This document shows positions 1-8,728 of a stretch of DNA of 64,000 bases, piece after piece (the stretch's first letter is position 1; every line of letters begins with the position of its first letter). Under the pieces are notes generated by a model that was not told the origin of the DNA, made no database searches, and was given only the letters and a program-made list of their open reading frames with translations. Origin of the DNA: JBBSUQ01 sp964389755 (GTDB lineage Bacteria > Bacteroidota > Bacteroidia > Flavobacteriales_D > Crocinitomicaceae); assembly GCA_964389755.1 (NCBI GenBank), contig CAYMEW010000012.1:1-64000 (forward strand). Direction: 5' to 3'. The translations under genes and the position numbers were made by a program.

Positions 1-117
1 CTCACACTCACACTCACACTCACACTCACACTCACACTCACACTCACACCCACACCCACACTCACACTCTACACTCTACACTCAAAACTCACACTCCCCA
101 CTCACACTGAAACCCGA
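1..117. repeat. CTCACA hexanucleotide microsatellite
   Basis: A run of CTCACA units starts at the first base of the window, is nearly perfect to about base 48, then degenerates (CCCACA, CTCTACA, CTCAAAA variants) up to about 117. One strand is C/A only with almost no G, so it is strongly strand-asymmetric. It has no coding potential and no CRISPR-like spacer structure. The array is cut by the left edge, so its true length is unknown. Confidence 0.9.
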
Positions 118-161
118 AGTCATCGACCGCAGGAAGATGTACTTCAGGTATACTGCACAAG

Positions 162-205
162 TATAGCATCAGTATAGCATCAGTATAGCATCAGTATAGC
201 ACAAG
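162..205. repeat. 11-bp tandem repeat (TATAGCATCAG)
   Basis: Three exact copies and one variant copy (TATAGCACAAG) of an 11-bp unit lie head to tail, preceded by a diverged copy near 149-161. The array ends about 125 bp upstream of the queE promoter. The period matches about one helical turn, so the units face the same side of the DNA. A protein-binding array is possible but nothing in the sequence proves it. Confidence 0.85.
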
Positions 206-330
206 TAATGATACTGTATTATATGTACCTGTTTCAAACACTTAGTGAATATTTTAACAACATCGCTTTATGCATTTTTCGTCCGGCGGAAGAAGTGTAA
301 CAGGTTCATACGCATTTCACCGAACTTCCC

Positions 331-338
331 TACCTTTG
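331..338 (+). promoter_or_regulatory. minus-7 promoter box of queE
   Basis: TACCTTTG matches the Bacteroidota minus-7 consensus TAnnTTTG. Only 7 bases separate it from the queE ATG at 346, so the transcript probably starts at or just before the start codon (leaderless or nearly so). Confidence 0.6.
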
Positions 339-345
339 CATTCCA

Positions 346-969
346 ATGAAAATAGCCGATATCGACAGCAATACAGAACTTCCCGTAATGGAGCACTTTT
401 ACACCATCCAGGGAGAAGGCTTCCACTCCGGGCGGGCTGCGTATTTCATTCGCCTCGCAGGCTGCGATGTGGGTTGCGTGTGGTGCGACGTTAAAGAAAG
501 CTGGAATGCCGAAGATCATCCGCTCATGCCGATCGCGGAGCTTGTCGAACTCGCCGTTAATTCGGGAACGGAATTCGTGGTCATCACCGGCGGAGAACCG
601 GCAACTTATAATCTAACGACACTCATCGATCAGTTACACGCCGCCGGACTCGAAACAGCTATTGAAACCTCCGGCTGTTATCCCTTGCAGGGAGCCATCG
701 ACTGGTATTGTTTTTCACCCAAGAAGTTTAAAGCACCGGTACCCGAAGCCTATCGAAAGGCCAGTGAGCTGAAGGTTATTATCGCACATCCCTCCGATTT
801 TAAGTGGGCCGAAGAACACGCTGCAAAGGTCGGTGAGAATTGCCGCTGCTACCTCCAGCCCGAATGGAGTAAACAGGAACGGTTTTTGCCATTGATCATC
901 GACTATGTCAAACAGCATCCCCGTTGGAAAGTCTCGCTGCAGACGCATAAATTCATGCAAATCCCGTAA
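346..969 (+). CDS. queE: 7-carboxy-7-deazaguanine synthase QueE
   Basis: Radical-SAM enzyme that ring-contracts 6-carboxy-tetrahydropterin to 7-carboxy-7-deazaguanine in the queuosine/preQ1 pathway. The 207-residue protein has the Fe-S cluster cysteines at 40, 44 and 47 (CxxxCxxC), preceded by the family's substrate segment around residues 20-30 (TIQGEGFHSGR), and the SAM-binding TGGEP at 81-85. Length and motifs fit short QueE proteins well. It stands alone here: no queC, queD or queF lies in the window. The start is the first ATG after a minus-7 box at 331-338. The next gene follows after 50 bases on the same strand but is functionally unrelated. Confidence 0.95.
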   Translation: MKIADIDSNTELPVMEHFYTIQGEGFHSGRAAYFIRLAGCDVGCVWCDVKESWNAEDHPLMPIAELVELAVNSGTEFVVITGGEPATYNLTTLIDQLHAAGLETAIETSGCYPLQGAIDWYCFSPKKFKAPVPEAYRKASELKVIIAHPSDFKWAEEHAAKVGENCRCYLQPEWSKQERFLPLIIDYVKQHPRWKVSLQTHKFMQIP

Positions 970-1019
970 TATTTCGGATCAACGCATGGTTTGTAGCGGG
1001 AATTGAATAAATTTATACC

Positions 1020-3035
1020 ATGTTCAGACTCATTTTACTCCTCACCTGTTCGCTGCTCTTCTCGCAGTGCGGAACTGCCCAGGTCGGCTATTCCACCAAA
1101 GATAAAAAAGCGATCAAACTGTTTGAAGAAGGCCAGCAGGCACCCAAAGAACAAAAAGACCCCAAAACTGGGGCACTGAACTTCAAAGCGGGCCTCGAAC
1201 TCGTCGAAAAAGCCATAGAACGTGACCCGAACTTTTGGGAAGCATACCTCCTGGCCGGCGAAATGGCCGAATACCTTGGGAATTACGAAAAAGCTGCCGA
1301 CTATCTGCAGAAAGCGATCGTGATAAATCCCGGAATTACGAAAAGTACCTTCTATTACCTGGCGAACAACCAGAAAAAGATCGGGAAATTCGCCGAAGCT
1401 ATAAAGAACTATGACGTTTACATACAGGCGCGCGGCACCAACCCCGACCTCGTAATCAAAGCAAAGGAAGCCAAAGACAACTGCCTGTTTGCCATCGAAT
1501 CGATGAAGAACGGCGGAACCTTTACGCCCATCAACATCGGGCCGGGGATCAATACGGAGAACCCGGAGTACTTCCCCACCATCACTGTCGATGGAAAAAC
1601 CATCCTCTTTACGCGCCGCATCAAGGATGAACGCGTTGCGGGGCCTTTCAAAGAACAGGAAGATTTTTACGTTTCACAACTGAGCGATAACAGCATCTGG
1701 GGAAAAGCCATTCCCATGCCGCCCAACGTGAATACGATCAATAACGAGGGAGCTCCGACCATCGCAGCTGACGGACGTTCACTCATCTTCGTGGCTTGCC
1801 CCGATGCGACAGGCGAAAACTATGGTAACAACCGCTTCGGAAGAGGCAGTTGCGATATGTTCTACACGAAAAAACTGGGCTCCCGCTGGACCGATCCTGT
1901 CAATCTTCCCGGAAAGGCCAATACTTTTTACTGGGAATCGCAGCCGTCCCTGTCCTCCGATGGAAAGACGCTGTACTTCGTACGTCGCGTAAGCCGACCC
2001 GGAGAAGCAGCAAACAGCGACATTTTTGTGACTCACCTGCAGGAAGATGGCGAATGGAGCCTTGCAGAACGCCTGCCCATGAATGTCAATACCCCCCAAC
2101 AGGAAGAATCCGTACTGATTCACCCGGACGGAAGAACGCTTTATTTCGCATCGCGCGGACATCGCGGTATGGGTGGTTCCGACCTGTTTATGACCCGCCT
2201 CAATGACGACGGCAGCTGGACTGATCCGGTAAACCTCGGGTACCCGATCAATACCGAAGCTGATGAGAATTCCCTGATGGTATCGCCCGACGGAGAGATC
2301 GGTTTCTTTGCCTCCGACCGCGAAGGAGGATACGGAGAACTGGACATCTACTATTTTGAAATGCCTGAGAACATGCGCCCGGTCAAAACAGTGTACTTCG
2401 AAGGAATTGTCTACGATGCAACAACCAAAAAGCCACTTGCCGGAAAATTCCGCCTGGTGGACCTGAAGACGGGGAAAGAAGTCGTTTACTCCGAAGCCGA
2501 TCGTGAAACAGGCGAGTTCATGGTATCACTCCCGGTAAACAGGGCTTATGCACTTACCGTTGACTATCCAGGTTATACCTTCTTTTCCGAGAACTTTAAC
2601 ATGACCAATCCGGATGACCAGGAAGCTGTTCATAAGGATGTCCCGATGATTCCCCTTACTTCCGATCTGCCCGTGGTCCTGGAAAACATCTTCTTTGACC
2701 TCAATGAGGCAACGCTGCGCCCCGAATCGTATATCGAGTTGCAACGACTGACGGAATTCCTGCAAGCACGCCCGAACGTGAAGATCGAGATCGGCGGACA
2801 TACCGACACGCGCGGTGACGATGCCACTAACCAGGTATTGTCGGAAGAGCGCGCTAAAGCTGTTTACGACTACCTTGTAAAACAGGGCATTGATGCGTCA
2901 CGACTGACCTACAAAGGGTATGGCGAAACACGTCCACGTGTCACCGATGCGGAAATCGAACAAATGACTTCCGAAAAGGCGAAGGAAGCCGCACACCAGT
3001 CCAATCGCAGGACAGAATACAAAATTGTCCGCTAA
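1020..3035 (+). CDS. PorE-like OmpA-family outer-membrane protein (TPR, PD40 propeller, CRD, OmpA)
   Basis: A 671-residue envelope protein with an N-terminal signal (hydrophobic residues 4-15, Cys17 as possible lipidated residue, although LFSQC is a weak lipobox). Domains in order: TPR-like helices (about 30-155), WD40/PD40 beta-propeller blades (about 170-445, with repeated DGKTILF / DGRSLIF-type strands), a carboxypeptidase-regulatory-like beta domain (about 450-530) and a C-terminal OmpA peptidoglycan-binding domain (about 555-671, with GGHTDTRGDD). This order and length match PorE, the peptidoglycan-linked lipoprotein of type IX secretion, but related OmpA proteins with the same layout have other roles. 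Its stop overlaps the next start by one base (TAATG), so the two are translationally linked. Confidence 0.85.
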   Translation: MFRLILLLTCSLLFSQCGTAQVGYSTKDKKAIKLFEEGQQAPKEQKDPKTGALNFKAGLELVEKAIERDPNFWEAYLLAGEMAEYLGNYEKAADYLQKAIVINPGITKSTFYYLANNQKKIGKFAEAIKNYDVYIQARGTNPDLVIKAKEAKDNCLFAIESMKNGGTFTPINIGPGINTENPEYFPTITVDGKTILFTRRIKDERVAGPFKEQEDFYVSQLSDNSIWGKAIPMPPNVNTINNEGAPTIAADGRSLIFVACPDATGENYGNNRFGRGSCDMFYTKKLGSRWTDPVNLPGKANTFYWESQPSLSSDGKTLYFVRRVSRPGEAANSDIFVTHLQEDGEWSLAERLPMNVNTPQQEESVLIHPDGRTLYFASRGHRGMGGSDLFMTRLNDDGSWTDPVNLGYPINTEADENSLMVSPDGEIGFFASDREGGYGELDIYYFEMPENMRPVKTVYFEGIVYDATTKKPLAGKFRLVDLKTGKEVVYSEADRETGEFMVSLPVNRAYALTVDYPGYTFFSENFNMTNPDDQEAVHKDVPMIPLTSDLPVVLENIFFDLNEATLRPESYIELQRLTEFLQARPNVKIEIGGHTDTRGDDATNQVLSEERAKAVYDYLVKQGIDASRLTYKGYGETRPRVTDAEIEQMTSEKAKEAAHQSNRRTEYKIVR

Positions 3036-4009
3036 TGTCGTTCCTTCGACTGATAAGACCGGTAAACCTGTTCATCATTGCCTGTACGATGTACAGCATC
3101 CGGCTTTTTTTCCTGCTCGTGGACCGGCAGTTCAATATCGAAACGAGCCGTATGCACGGGGAGCCGATGGACTTCCTGCTACTCGTATTTTCCACTGTCC
3201 TGATCGCAGCTGCCGGAAACATTATCAACGATTACTTCGACGTTCGCGCCGACCGGGTCAACAAACCGGATCGAGTGATCATCGGCAGGTATATCAAAAA
3301 GCGCTGGGCTATTATCCTGCACTGGACCTTTAACCTGAGCGCCTTTGCCATTGCCGTGTATCTCGGGTTCCGCTATCACACATTCTGGTACGTGTTTATT
3401 CACCTGCTAAGCATCAACAGCCTGTGGTTTTACAGCATGTCACTTAAGCGCAAACCGCTTTCGGGAAACCTCGTGGTTGCCGGACTAACGGCACTGGTCC
3501 CCATCCTGTGCGGTGTGCACTTTTACATTCAGAATTCCGTTCCGGACTTCAGCACATTCCCGCAAAACAACCCGGCCGACCTTTGGCTTATGAAACTTGC
3601 AGACCACGGGATATTCGTGTACCTCCTTGCATTTTTCGCCTTTTTCGGCAATCTTTCACGGGAGATCGTCAAAGACGTGCAGGACATTCCCGGAGACAAA
3701 CTGCTGCATGCAAAAACGCTTCCCATTCTCATCGGGGCAAAGAACGCTCAACGGGCCGCGGCACTGTTCCTGCTCTTCTCGCCGGCCTTTTACATCGTGA
3801 TCATTGCATCCGGATCGTATTACGGACTCCTGCCCTATTCGCCGCGTTATACCTTACCGGCAGACCTTTCGGTACTCTTGCAACTCATTTGTTTCCTGTT
3901 GCTGTTAGGTGCGCGCGCCGGCCAAAGACTGCGGCTCATCGACCGCTTGTTAAAACTTTCCATGTTAGCCGGTATTCTCTGGCCCGTTTACTGGTACATT
4001 CTTTTTTGA
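3035..4009 (+). CDS. UbiA-family prenyltransferase
   Basis: A 324-residue polytopic membrane protein that would transfer a polyprenyl group to an acceptor. It has the first Asp-rich motif N65-D66-x-x-D69-x-x-x-D73 and a second one around D214/D217 (DVQDIPGDK), both needed to bind Mg-pyrophosphate. About eight hydrophobic helices are visible. Bacteroidota homologues are often annotated as geranylgeranylglycerol-phosphate geranylgeranyltransferases; a menaquinone or heme O role is less likely without neighbouring men or cta genes, but the acceptor cannot be read from sequence. It starts one base inside the stop of the upstream OmpA gene and is followed after one base by maf. Confidence 0.9.
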   Translation: MSFLRLIRPVNLFIIACTMYSIRLFFLLVDRQFNIETSRMHGEPMDFLLLVFSTVLIAAAGNIINDYFDVRADRVNKPDRVIIGRYIKKRWAIILHWTFNLSAFAIAVYLGFRYHTFWYVFIHLLSINSLWFYSMSLKRKPLSGNLVVAGLTALVPILCGVHFYIQNSVPDFSTFPQNNPADLWLMKLADHGIFVYLLAFFAFFGNLSREIVKDVQDIPGDKLLHAKTLPILIGAKNAQRAAALFLLFSPAFYIVIIASGSYYGLLPYSPRYTLPADLSVLLQLICFLLLLGARAGQRLRLIDRLLKLSMLAGILWPVYWYILF

Positions 4010-4010
4010 T

Positions 4011-4589
4011 ATGAATTACAAACTGATACTCGGTTCCCGATCCCCGCGCAGAAAACAATTACTCTCCGACCTCGGATTCAACTTCGAAACCCGTACGCGG
4101 GACACAGACGAAAGTTTTCCGGACGATCTTGCACCCGAACAGGTTGCCGTTTTTATCGCCCAAAAAAAGGCAGAGGCACTTTTTCGGACACTCGGACAGG
4201 ATGAGTTACTCATTTGTGCGGACACAGTGGTGGTTTGCGATAACGAGGTGATGGGAAAACCGACAGATGACAGCGACGCTTTCAAAATGCTCCGCATGCT
4301 TTCCGGAAACGTACACCAGGTCTTTTCGGGCGTTACACTGGCCTGCCATGAAAAAGTGCATAGTTTCTCCGTATGTACGGATGTCCACTTCCGCGAACTG
4401 ACAGACCATGAAATCCGCCGTTACATCGATGAATTTCAACCTTTTGACAAAGCAGGGTCCTACGGCATACAGGAATGGATCGGTCATATCGGCGTGACGC
4501 GTATCGAAGGATCTTATGAGAATGTGGTAGGACTTCCGACCGAACGCCTGTATTCCGAACTAAAAAACTTCGGTGTCGAGATCTCCTGA
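4011..4589 (+). CDS. maf: Maf-like nucleoside triphosphate pyrophosphatase
   Basis: A 192-residue house-cleaning enzyme that hydrolyses non-canonical nucleotides (dTTP/UTP or modified NTPs) to the monophosphate. The family signature GSRSPRRKQLL lies at residues 8-18, the catalytic ADTVV segment around 69-73, and GKP and the YxGSYG-like segment (DKAGSYGIQEW, about 146-156) are present. Length is typical of Maf. It begins one base after the upstream prenyltransferase, so the OmpA-UbiA-Maf genes read as one transcript. Confidence 0.95.
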   Translation: MNYKLILGSRSPRRKQLLSDLGFNFETRTRDTDESFPDDLAPEQVAVFIAQKKAEALFRTLGQDELLICADTVVVCDNEVMGKPTDDSDAFKMLRMLSGNVHQVFSGVTLACHEKVHSFSVCTDVHFRELTDHEIRRYIDEFQPFDKAGSYGIQEWIGHIGVTRIEGSYENVVGLPTERLYSELKNFGVEIS

Positions 4590-4633
4590 TCCCGTATAAT
4601 ATCGATTCAAACCAGCTTTTTTGCGGCTTTTGT

Positions 4634-4641
4634 TATTTTTG
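4634..4641 (+). promoter_or_regulatory. minus-7 promoter box of ung
   Basis: TATTTTTG fits TAnnTTTG and lies 10 bases before the ung ATG at 4652, predicting a leader of only a few bases. Confidence 0.5.
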
Positions 4642-4651
4642 TAAGAAAAGC

Positions 4652-5320
4652 ATGAATGTAGCGATCCATCCCTCCTGGAAAGAAATCCTTCTCCCCGAAT
4701 TCGAGAAACCGTATTTCAAATCACTGACGGAATTCGTTCGCAAGGAATACCAGGAGCATACCTGTTATCCCAAAGGAAACCGGATCTTTGCAGCTTTCGA
4801 TCACTGTCCTTTCGACAAACTCAAGATCGTGATCATCGGTCAGGATCCCTATCACGGACCGGGCCAGGCAAACGGACTCTGCTTCTCGGTGAACGACGGA
4901 ATTCCCTTTCCTCCTTCACTGGTCAATATCTTTGCCGAAATAAAAGAAGACCTGGGGCTGCCAATCCCGCGATCCGGGAACCTCGAACGCTGGGCGGACC
5001 AGGGCATCTTACTACTCAACTCCACTTTAACGGTTCGCGCCGGGCAGGCCGGAAGTCACCAGGGAAAGGGCTGGGAAGAATTTACAGATTCCGTGATCCG
5101 GGAGATCTCGGCACGCACTGAAAACACCGTATTCCTATTGTGGGGAGGCTTCGCCCGCAAAAAAGGACAGCAAATCGATCGTAAAAAACACCACGTGCTT
5201 GAAAGCGGCCACCCTTCCCCCTTAAGTGCAAACCGCGGTCTTTGGTTTGGAAACCGACATTTCAGCAAAACCAACGAATTTCTTGAAAAACTCGGAAGGC
5301 ACCCGATCGACTGGCATTAA
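4652..5320 (+). CDS. ung: Uracil-DNA glycosylase (family 1)
   Basis: Removes uracil from DNA to start base-excision repair. The 222-residue protein has the catalytic water-activating motif GQDPYHGPGQ (Asp65, His68), the LLWGGFARKK segment and the minor-groove intercalation loop HPSPLSANRG (His187), all intact. Length is that of Escherichia coli-type Ung. It sits alone between maf and a secreted protein, with its own minus-7 box. Confidence 0.97.
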   Translation: MNVAIHPSWKEILLPEFEKPYFKSLTEFVRKEYQEHTCYPKGNRIFAAFDHCPFDKLKIVIIGQDPYHGPGQANGLCFSVNDGIPFPPSLVNIFAEIKEDLGLPIPRSGNLERWADQGILLLNSTLTVRAGQAGSHQGKGWEEFTDSVIREISARTENTVFLLWGGFARKKGQQIDRKKHHVLESGHPSPLSANRGLWFGNRHFSKTNEFLEKLGRHPIDWH

Positions 5321-5361
5321 ACCCTAATTTTTTATGGATGTATGCGCATCGTGACGAATGT

Positions 5362-5369
5362 TATCTTTG
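5362..5369 (+). promoter_or_regulatory. minus-7 promoter box of the T9SS cargo gene
   Basis: TATCTTTG, an exact TAnnTTTG match, lies 22 bases upstream of the ATG at 5392. Confidence 0.6.
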
Positions 5370-5391
5370 CACTTTCTAAATAACACTTCGC

Positions 5392-6381
5392 ATGAAAAGA
5401 ACAAAGTACACATTAATGGCCGGAGGCGTCTTGCTCACCTCGGCTCTTTCTTTCGGACAAATGCTGTCCGTGAGCACTTTTACGGATACTTACGCCGATC
5501 TCACGGGTGCAACTGTTTTGAATACAGATGTTTGGGATGATCCGGACTTTACCGTTCCGATCGGTTTTGACTTCCCGTTTTACGAGGACACTGTTAACCA
5601 GTTCTTCATTTCTTCCTACGGACTCGGGGCTTACATTACAACGACTGAGGACCTGACGGATACCACTTATGCCGGGGTCTGGTACGGGCCCGACCTGATG
5701 GACCGGGGTTATGACGCCGGAAATTCACTTTCACCGATTTCCTACATTACAACCGGTACGGCCGGAAACCGGATTTTCAAACTGGAATATAAAAATGCCG
5801 GATTTTACGGAGATATCGATGACGACGGAATCTCGACGGATTTTGTAAACCTGCAGATCTGGCTGTATGAAGTTGATCACGTCATGGAGATCCGCTTCGG
5901 AAGTTCTAACGTGACGCAACCATCCCTGGATTACGACGGTGCTGACGGACCGAGCTTCATTTTCGTCCCTAATTATGATTTTAATACAAGTATGCCTATC
6001 GGACAGTTCCAGTTCCTGAACGGAGATGCGAATAATCCGACCATGAACACGGAAACGAGCGTGGCGCTGGTATCAAATGTAAGCGGTACACCGCAAGACG
6101 GGCGTGTTTATCGCTTTGCTCCTGCGAGCACGGCAGGCCTGAACAGCGCATCAGTTCCGACCTTCAAACTGTACCCGAACCCGGCCAGCGATGTGCTCTA
6201 CGTGGACTATCCGGGAAAAGTTAACTCCATCGAATTGCTTGATGCTACCGGAAAGGTGATCAGCACAAGTAACGTATTCACGGGAGAAGTATCGCTTGCA
6301 GAACTGACAGCAGGAGTTTATTTCATCACGCTGTACACGGAAGACGGGCAAAAGACCATGTCCCGCTTTGTAAAAAAATAG
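5392..6381 (+). CDS. Secreted protein with type IX secretion sorting domain
   Basis: A 329-residue exported protein. Residues 1-22 form a signal peptide (KR start, hydrophobic core, cleavage near SFGQ). The body (about 23-245) is rich in Gly, Asp and aromatic residues and beta-strand-like; I do not recognise a catalytic family. Residues about 255-329 are a type A T9SS C-terminal domain: FKLYPNPASD start, then a VNSIELLDATGKVI strand, LAELTAGVYFI and a basic end (FVKK). It is therefore predicted to cross the outer membrane by T9SS and be surface-anchored or released. It is monocistronic, with its own promoter and a terminator right behind it. Confidence 0.88.
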   Translation: MKRTKYTLMAGGVLLTSALSFGQMLSVSTFTDTYADLTGATVLNTDVWDDPDFTVPIGFDFPFYEDTVNQFFISSYGLGAYITTTEDLTDTTYAGVWYGPDLMDRGYDAGNSLSPISYITTGTAGNRIFKLEYKNAGFYGDIDDDGISTDFVNLQIWLYEVDHVMEIRFGSSNVTQPSLDYDGADGPSFIFVPNYDFNTSMPIGQFQFLNGDANNPTMNTETSVALVSNVSGTPQDGRVYRFAPASTAGLNSASVPTFKLYPNPASDVLYVDYPGKVNSIELLDATGKVISTSNVFTGEVSLAELTAGVYFITLYTEDGQKTMSRFVKK

Positions 6382-6395
6382 ACCGATCACGCGTA

Positions 6396-6430
6396 TAAAA
6401 AAAGTCCCGCTTTACGGCGGGACTTTTTTA
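6396..6430. terminator. Bidirectional intrinsic terminator
   Basis: An 8-bp perfect stem (AGTCCCGC at 6403-6410, GCGGGACT at 6417-6424) with a 6-base loop is flanked by A-run on the left and T-run on the right. It therefore terminates both the plus-strand T9SS cargo gene and the minus-strand OmpA gene that converge here. Confidence 0.9.
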
Positions 6431-6450
6431 TTTATATCAATCGTATTTAT

Positions 6451-7632
6451 TTAGGTTCTGACCTTAAATGAAACGCGGCGGTTCTTTGCCATTTTCAGTT
6501 CTTCATCCTCATCACCAGATCCGGCCAGCGGATTCGGAGATGCAGAACCCTGCGGAGACGGTATCAGGCGACTTTCATCAATTCCCTGATCCATCAGGTA
6601 ACGGATCACGGCATTCGTACGCTTGTTATCCATCGCAGCATATTCGGCTTTCTGCGCACCTACCTCGTCCTCCATGGTATCGGAATGGCCCATAATCTGG
6701 AGTTTCCAGTTCGGGTGTGCTTTCATCAGTTCAGCGACTTTCGCCAGGGATTTTTCACCTTCCACGGTGAAGTTGTTCTGACCGAACGCAAAATAAAGCT
6801 GTTCGTTTTCCAATACTTCTTTCGGAGAAGCGTCATCCGCCAGTGTCGTAATCGTGTTTTGATAGATTACGTTCGAATATTCGGAATTATCATCCGGTGC
6901 ACACTGGCAATCATTGATGTCCTCGATCAATTCAACTTTGATATCGTCTATGTAATAATAGGCAGCGATCACCTGCGACACTTTCACGTCGCCTGATTTT
7001 TTGTTGCGTTCTGTCTTTGTATCCTCATCAGAGGTGAAGTTACCGATGGTAATGTATTTTTCACCGCCTTCGGCAACGTACACGCCACAAACCTGTTCCC
7101 AGCTGTAGAAACCGTTAAAGACCTTATTGTCTTTATGCAACACGCTGCTTTTTTCGATGATGCTCGTTTTGGCATCCGTTCCGTAAGCACGGTTACTGAA
7201 GTTCGCCGCAATCTGGTTACAGGAATATTTGGATGCCTCAGCCAGCGAAACATTGAATGAAACGCAGTATTTCATCCCTTTCTTCATCGGCGTTTTCATT
7301 TTCGCCATGAGGTAAGTACGCGGCATTTTGTTTCCGTAGGAGTATGCAACGATCCCGGCATAATTGACTCCGTCCTTGGCATCTTCCTTACCAAGTTCAT
7401 TATAAGGAACGTCAACTTCGGGAACTTTTTTAGAAGGAATAAACAGGTCGGCACGCTCACCTGTCGGAGAGATCCAGCCGGTAGCACTTTCAATGGAACC
7501 CAGCTTGCGGACACGTCCGTCTGTCGATTCAAAACTTCCGTTCTCAACCAGGTTTTCGCCGTCCTGCGCAAAAGCAGAAAAGAGCGGCAGCACCGTTAAT
7601 AATGAAGTAAGTAACTTAATAGTGTATTTCAT
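6451..7632 (-). CDS. OmpA-family outer-membrane protein
   Basis: A 393-residue envelope protein with a signal peptide (about 1-22, cleavage near AFAQ). The central part (about 30-240) begins LVENGSFES and looks like a jelly-roll carbohydrate-binding-type beta domain. The C-terminal about 120 residues are an OmpA peptidoglycan-binding domain (LYFAFGQNNF, IMGHSDTMEDEV, NKRTNAVIRYLMDQGI, NRRVSF), inferred to tether the outer membrane to peptidoglycan. It is interrupted by an acidic insertion (SGDEDEELK) near the end. Its start overlaps the 3' end of hemE by 17 bases, so it may be co-transcribed with it, but no functional link is evident. Confidence 0.88.
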   Translation of the reverse strand: MKYTIKLLTSLLTVLPLFSAFAQDGENLVENGSFESTDGRVRKLGSIESATGWISPTGERADLFIPSKKVPEVDVPYNELGKEDAKDGVNYAGIVAYSYGNKMPRTYLMAKMKTPMKKGMKYCVSFNVSLAEASKYSCNQIAANFSNRAYGTDAKTSIIEKSSVLHKDNKVFNGFYSWEQVCGVYVAEGGEKYITIGNFTSDEDTKTERNKKSGDVKVSQVIAAYYYIDDIKVELIEDINDCQCAPDDNSEYSNVIYQNTITTLADDASPKEVLENEQLYFAFGQNNFTVEGEKSLAKVAELMKAHPNWKLQIMGHSDTMEDEVGAQKAEYAAMDNKRTNAVIRYLMDQGIDESRLIPSPQGSASPNPLAGSGDEDEELKMAKNRRVSFKVRT

Positions 7633-8653
7633 AATCCTTAACTGTTTTAATAAAAGTTTTTACCTTTTCAGGGGACACATCCGGGTAAACTCCGTGCCCT
7701 AAATTAACAATATGTCTTCGACTTTTAAACGTGTCGAGTAATTTTTTTGTTTCGTTTTCAACGCGTTCGTGCGAGGCATAGAGCACGCAGGGATCGAGAT
7801 TGCCCTGCAATGTTCGTTTTTCTCCCACAAGTTCGCGCACATCTGCCATGTTCATATTCCAGTCGAGGCCAACCGTATTGCAATTCAAAGCGGCCACTTC
7901 ACCGATCGAACTGATGGCGCCCTTGCTAAACAGGGTTAAAGGAACTTCATCGATGGCATCTGCAATTTGCCGCAAATAGCGAACTCCGAACTCGCTGTAT
8001 TGCGTTTCACCTAAAATACCGGCCCAGGAATCAAACACCTGTACCATGTGAGCACCGGCCCGGATCTGTGCTTTCAGGTAGGCAATCGTTACCCTGGTTA
8101 TCCTTTCTAACAACTCGTGTGCCAAAGACGGATTCGTATACAACAACTTCCGCGATTCCGAGAAGGTTTTCGAGCCGTGTCCTTCGACCATGTAACAAAA
8201 AATAGTCCAGGGAGCGCCGGCAAAACCGATCAGCGGTACGCGGCCTTCGAGCATTTGATTGGTTATGCGAATTGCTTCGAGCACATAAGAAAGGCGATCT
8301 TCAACGTCGATAGTTCCGTCTGCCAGGTGCAACTGTTCTTCGGAACGGATCGTTTGTTCGAACCACGGACCTTTCTGCTCGATCATCTGGTATTCCAGTC
8401 CCATCGCTTCGGGTACGACCAGAATATCCGAAAAAATAATAGCGGCGTCCACACCGAGTATGTCTACGGGTTGTACGGTCACTTCCGCGGCGCGTTCCGG
8501 AGTTTCAACGAGTTCTTTAAACCCACTGAGCGACGCACGCACGGCACGGTATTCAGGAAGTATACGGCCAGCCTGGCGCATCAGCCAAACAGGATATCGT
8601 TCGATTTCTTCACCACGCGCTGCGCGCAGAACAAGGTCATTCTTTAAATTCAT
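7616..8653 (-). CDS. hemE: Uroporphyrinogen decarboxylase HemE
   Basis: Decarboxylates uroporphyrinogen III to coproporphyrinogen III in heme synthesis. The 345-residue protein has the N-terminal substrate motif RYPVWLMRQAGR, the SDILV segment, FAGAPWT and the C-terminal NLGHGVYPDV signature. I chose the ATG at 8653: an upstream TTG at 8662 is part of the minus-7 box TATATTTG (8667-8660), so it cannot be translated from that promoter. The other heme gene in the window, hemB, is 34 kb away, so the pathway is scattered. Confidence 0.96.
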   Translation of the reverse strand: MNLKNDLVLRAARGEEIERYPVWLMRQAGRILPEYRAVRASLSGFKELVETPERAAEVTVQPVDILGVDAAIIFSDILVVPEAMGLEYQMIEQKGPWFEQTIRSEEQLHLADGTIDVEDRLSYVLEAIRITNQMLEGRVPLIGFAGAPWTIFCYMVEGHGSKTFSESRKLLYTNPSLAHELLERITRVTIAYLKAQIRAGAHMVQVFDSWAGILGETQYSEFGVRYLRQIADAIDEVPLTLFSKGAISSIGEVAALNCNTVGLDWNMNMADVRELVGEKRTLQGNLDPCVLYASHERVENETKKLLDTFKSRRHIVNLGHGVYPDVSPEKVKTFIKTVKDYEIHY

Positions 8654-8659
8654 GTGTCG

Positions 8660-8667
8660 CAAATATA
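8660..8667 (-). promoter_or_regulatory. minus-7 promoter box of hemE
   Basis: Minus-strand TATATTTG (TAnnTTTG) ends 6 bases before the hemE ATG, predicting a leaderless transcript and separating hemE from the operon upstream. Confidence 0.55.
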
Positions 8668-8728
8668 GGCAGTTTCCACGGATTAGAAAGGGCTTCGCCG
8701 AATGCTTTAAAAAGGATTTCCTGCTAAG

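Noticed and set aside
1..205. Possible CRISPR array at the left edge
   Set aside because: Units are 6 and 11 bp, directly adjacent, without spacers, and no cas gene is near.
8653..8662. TTG start at 8662 for hemE
   Set aside because: It overlaps the minus-7 box; ATG 8653 gives the family's N-terminus.
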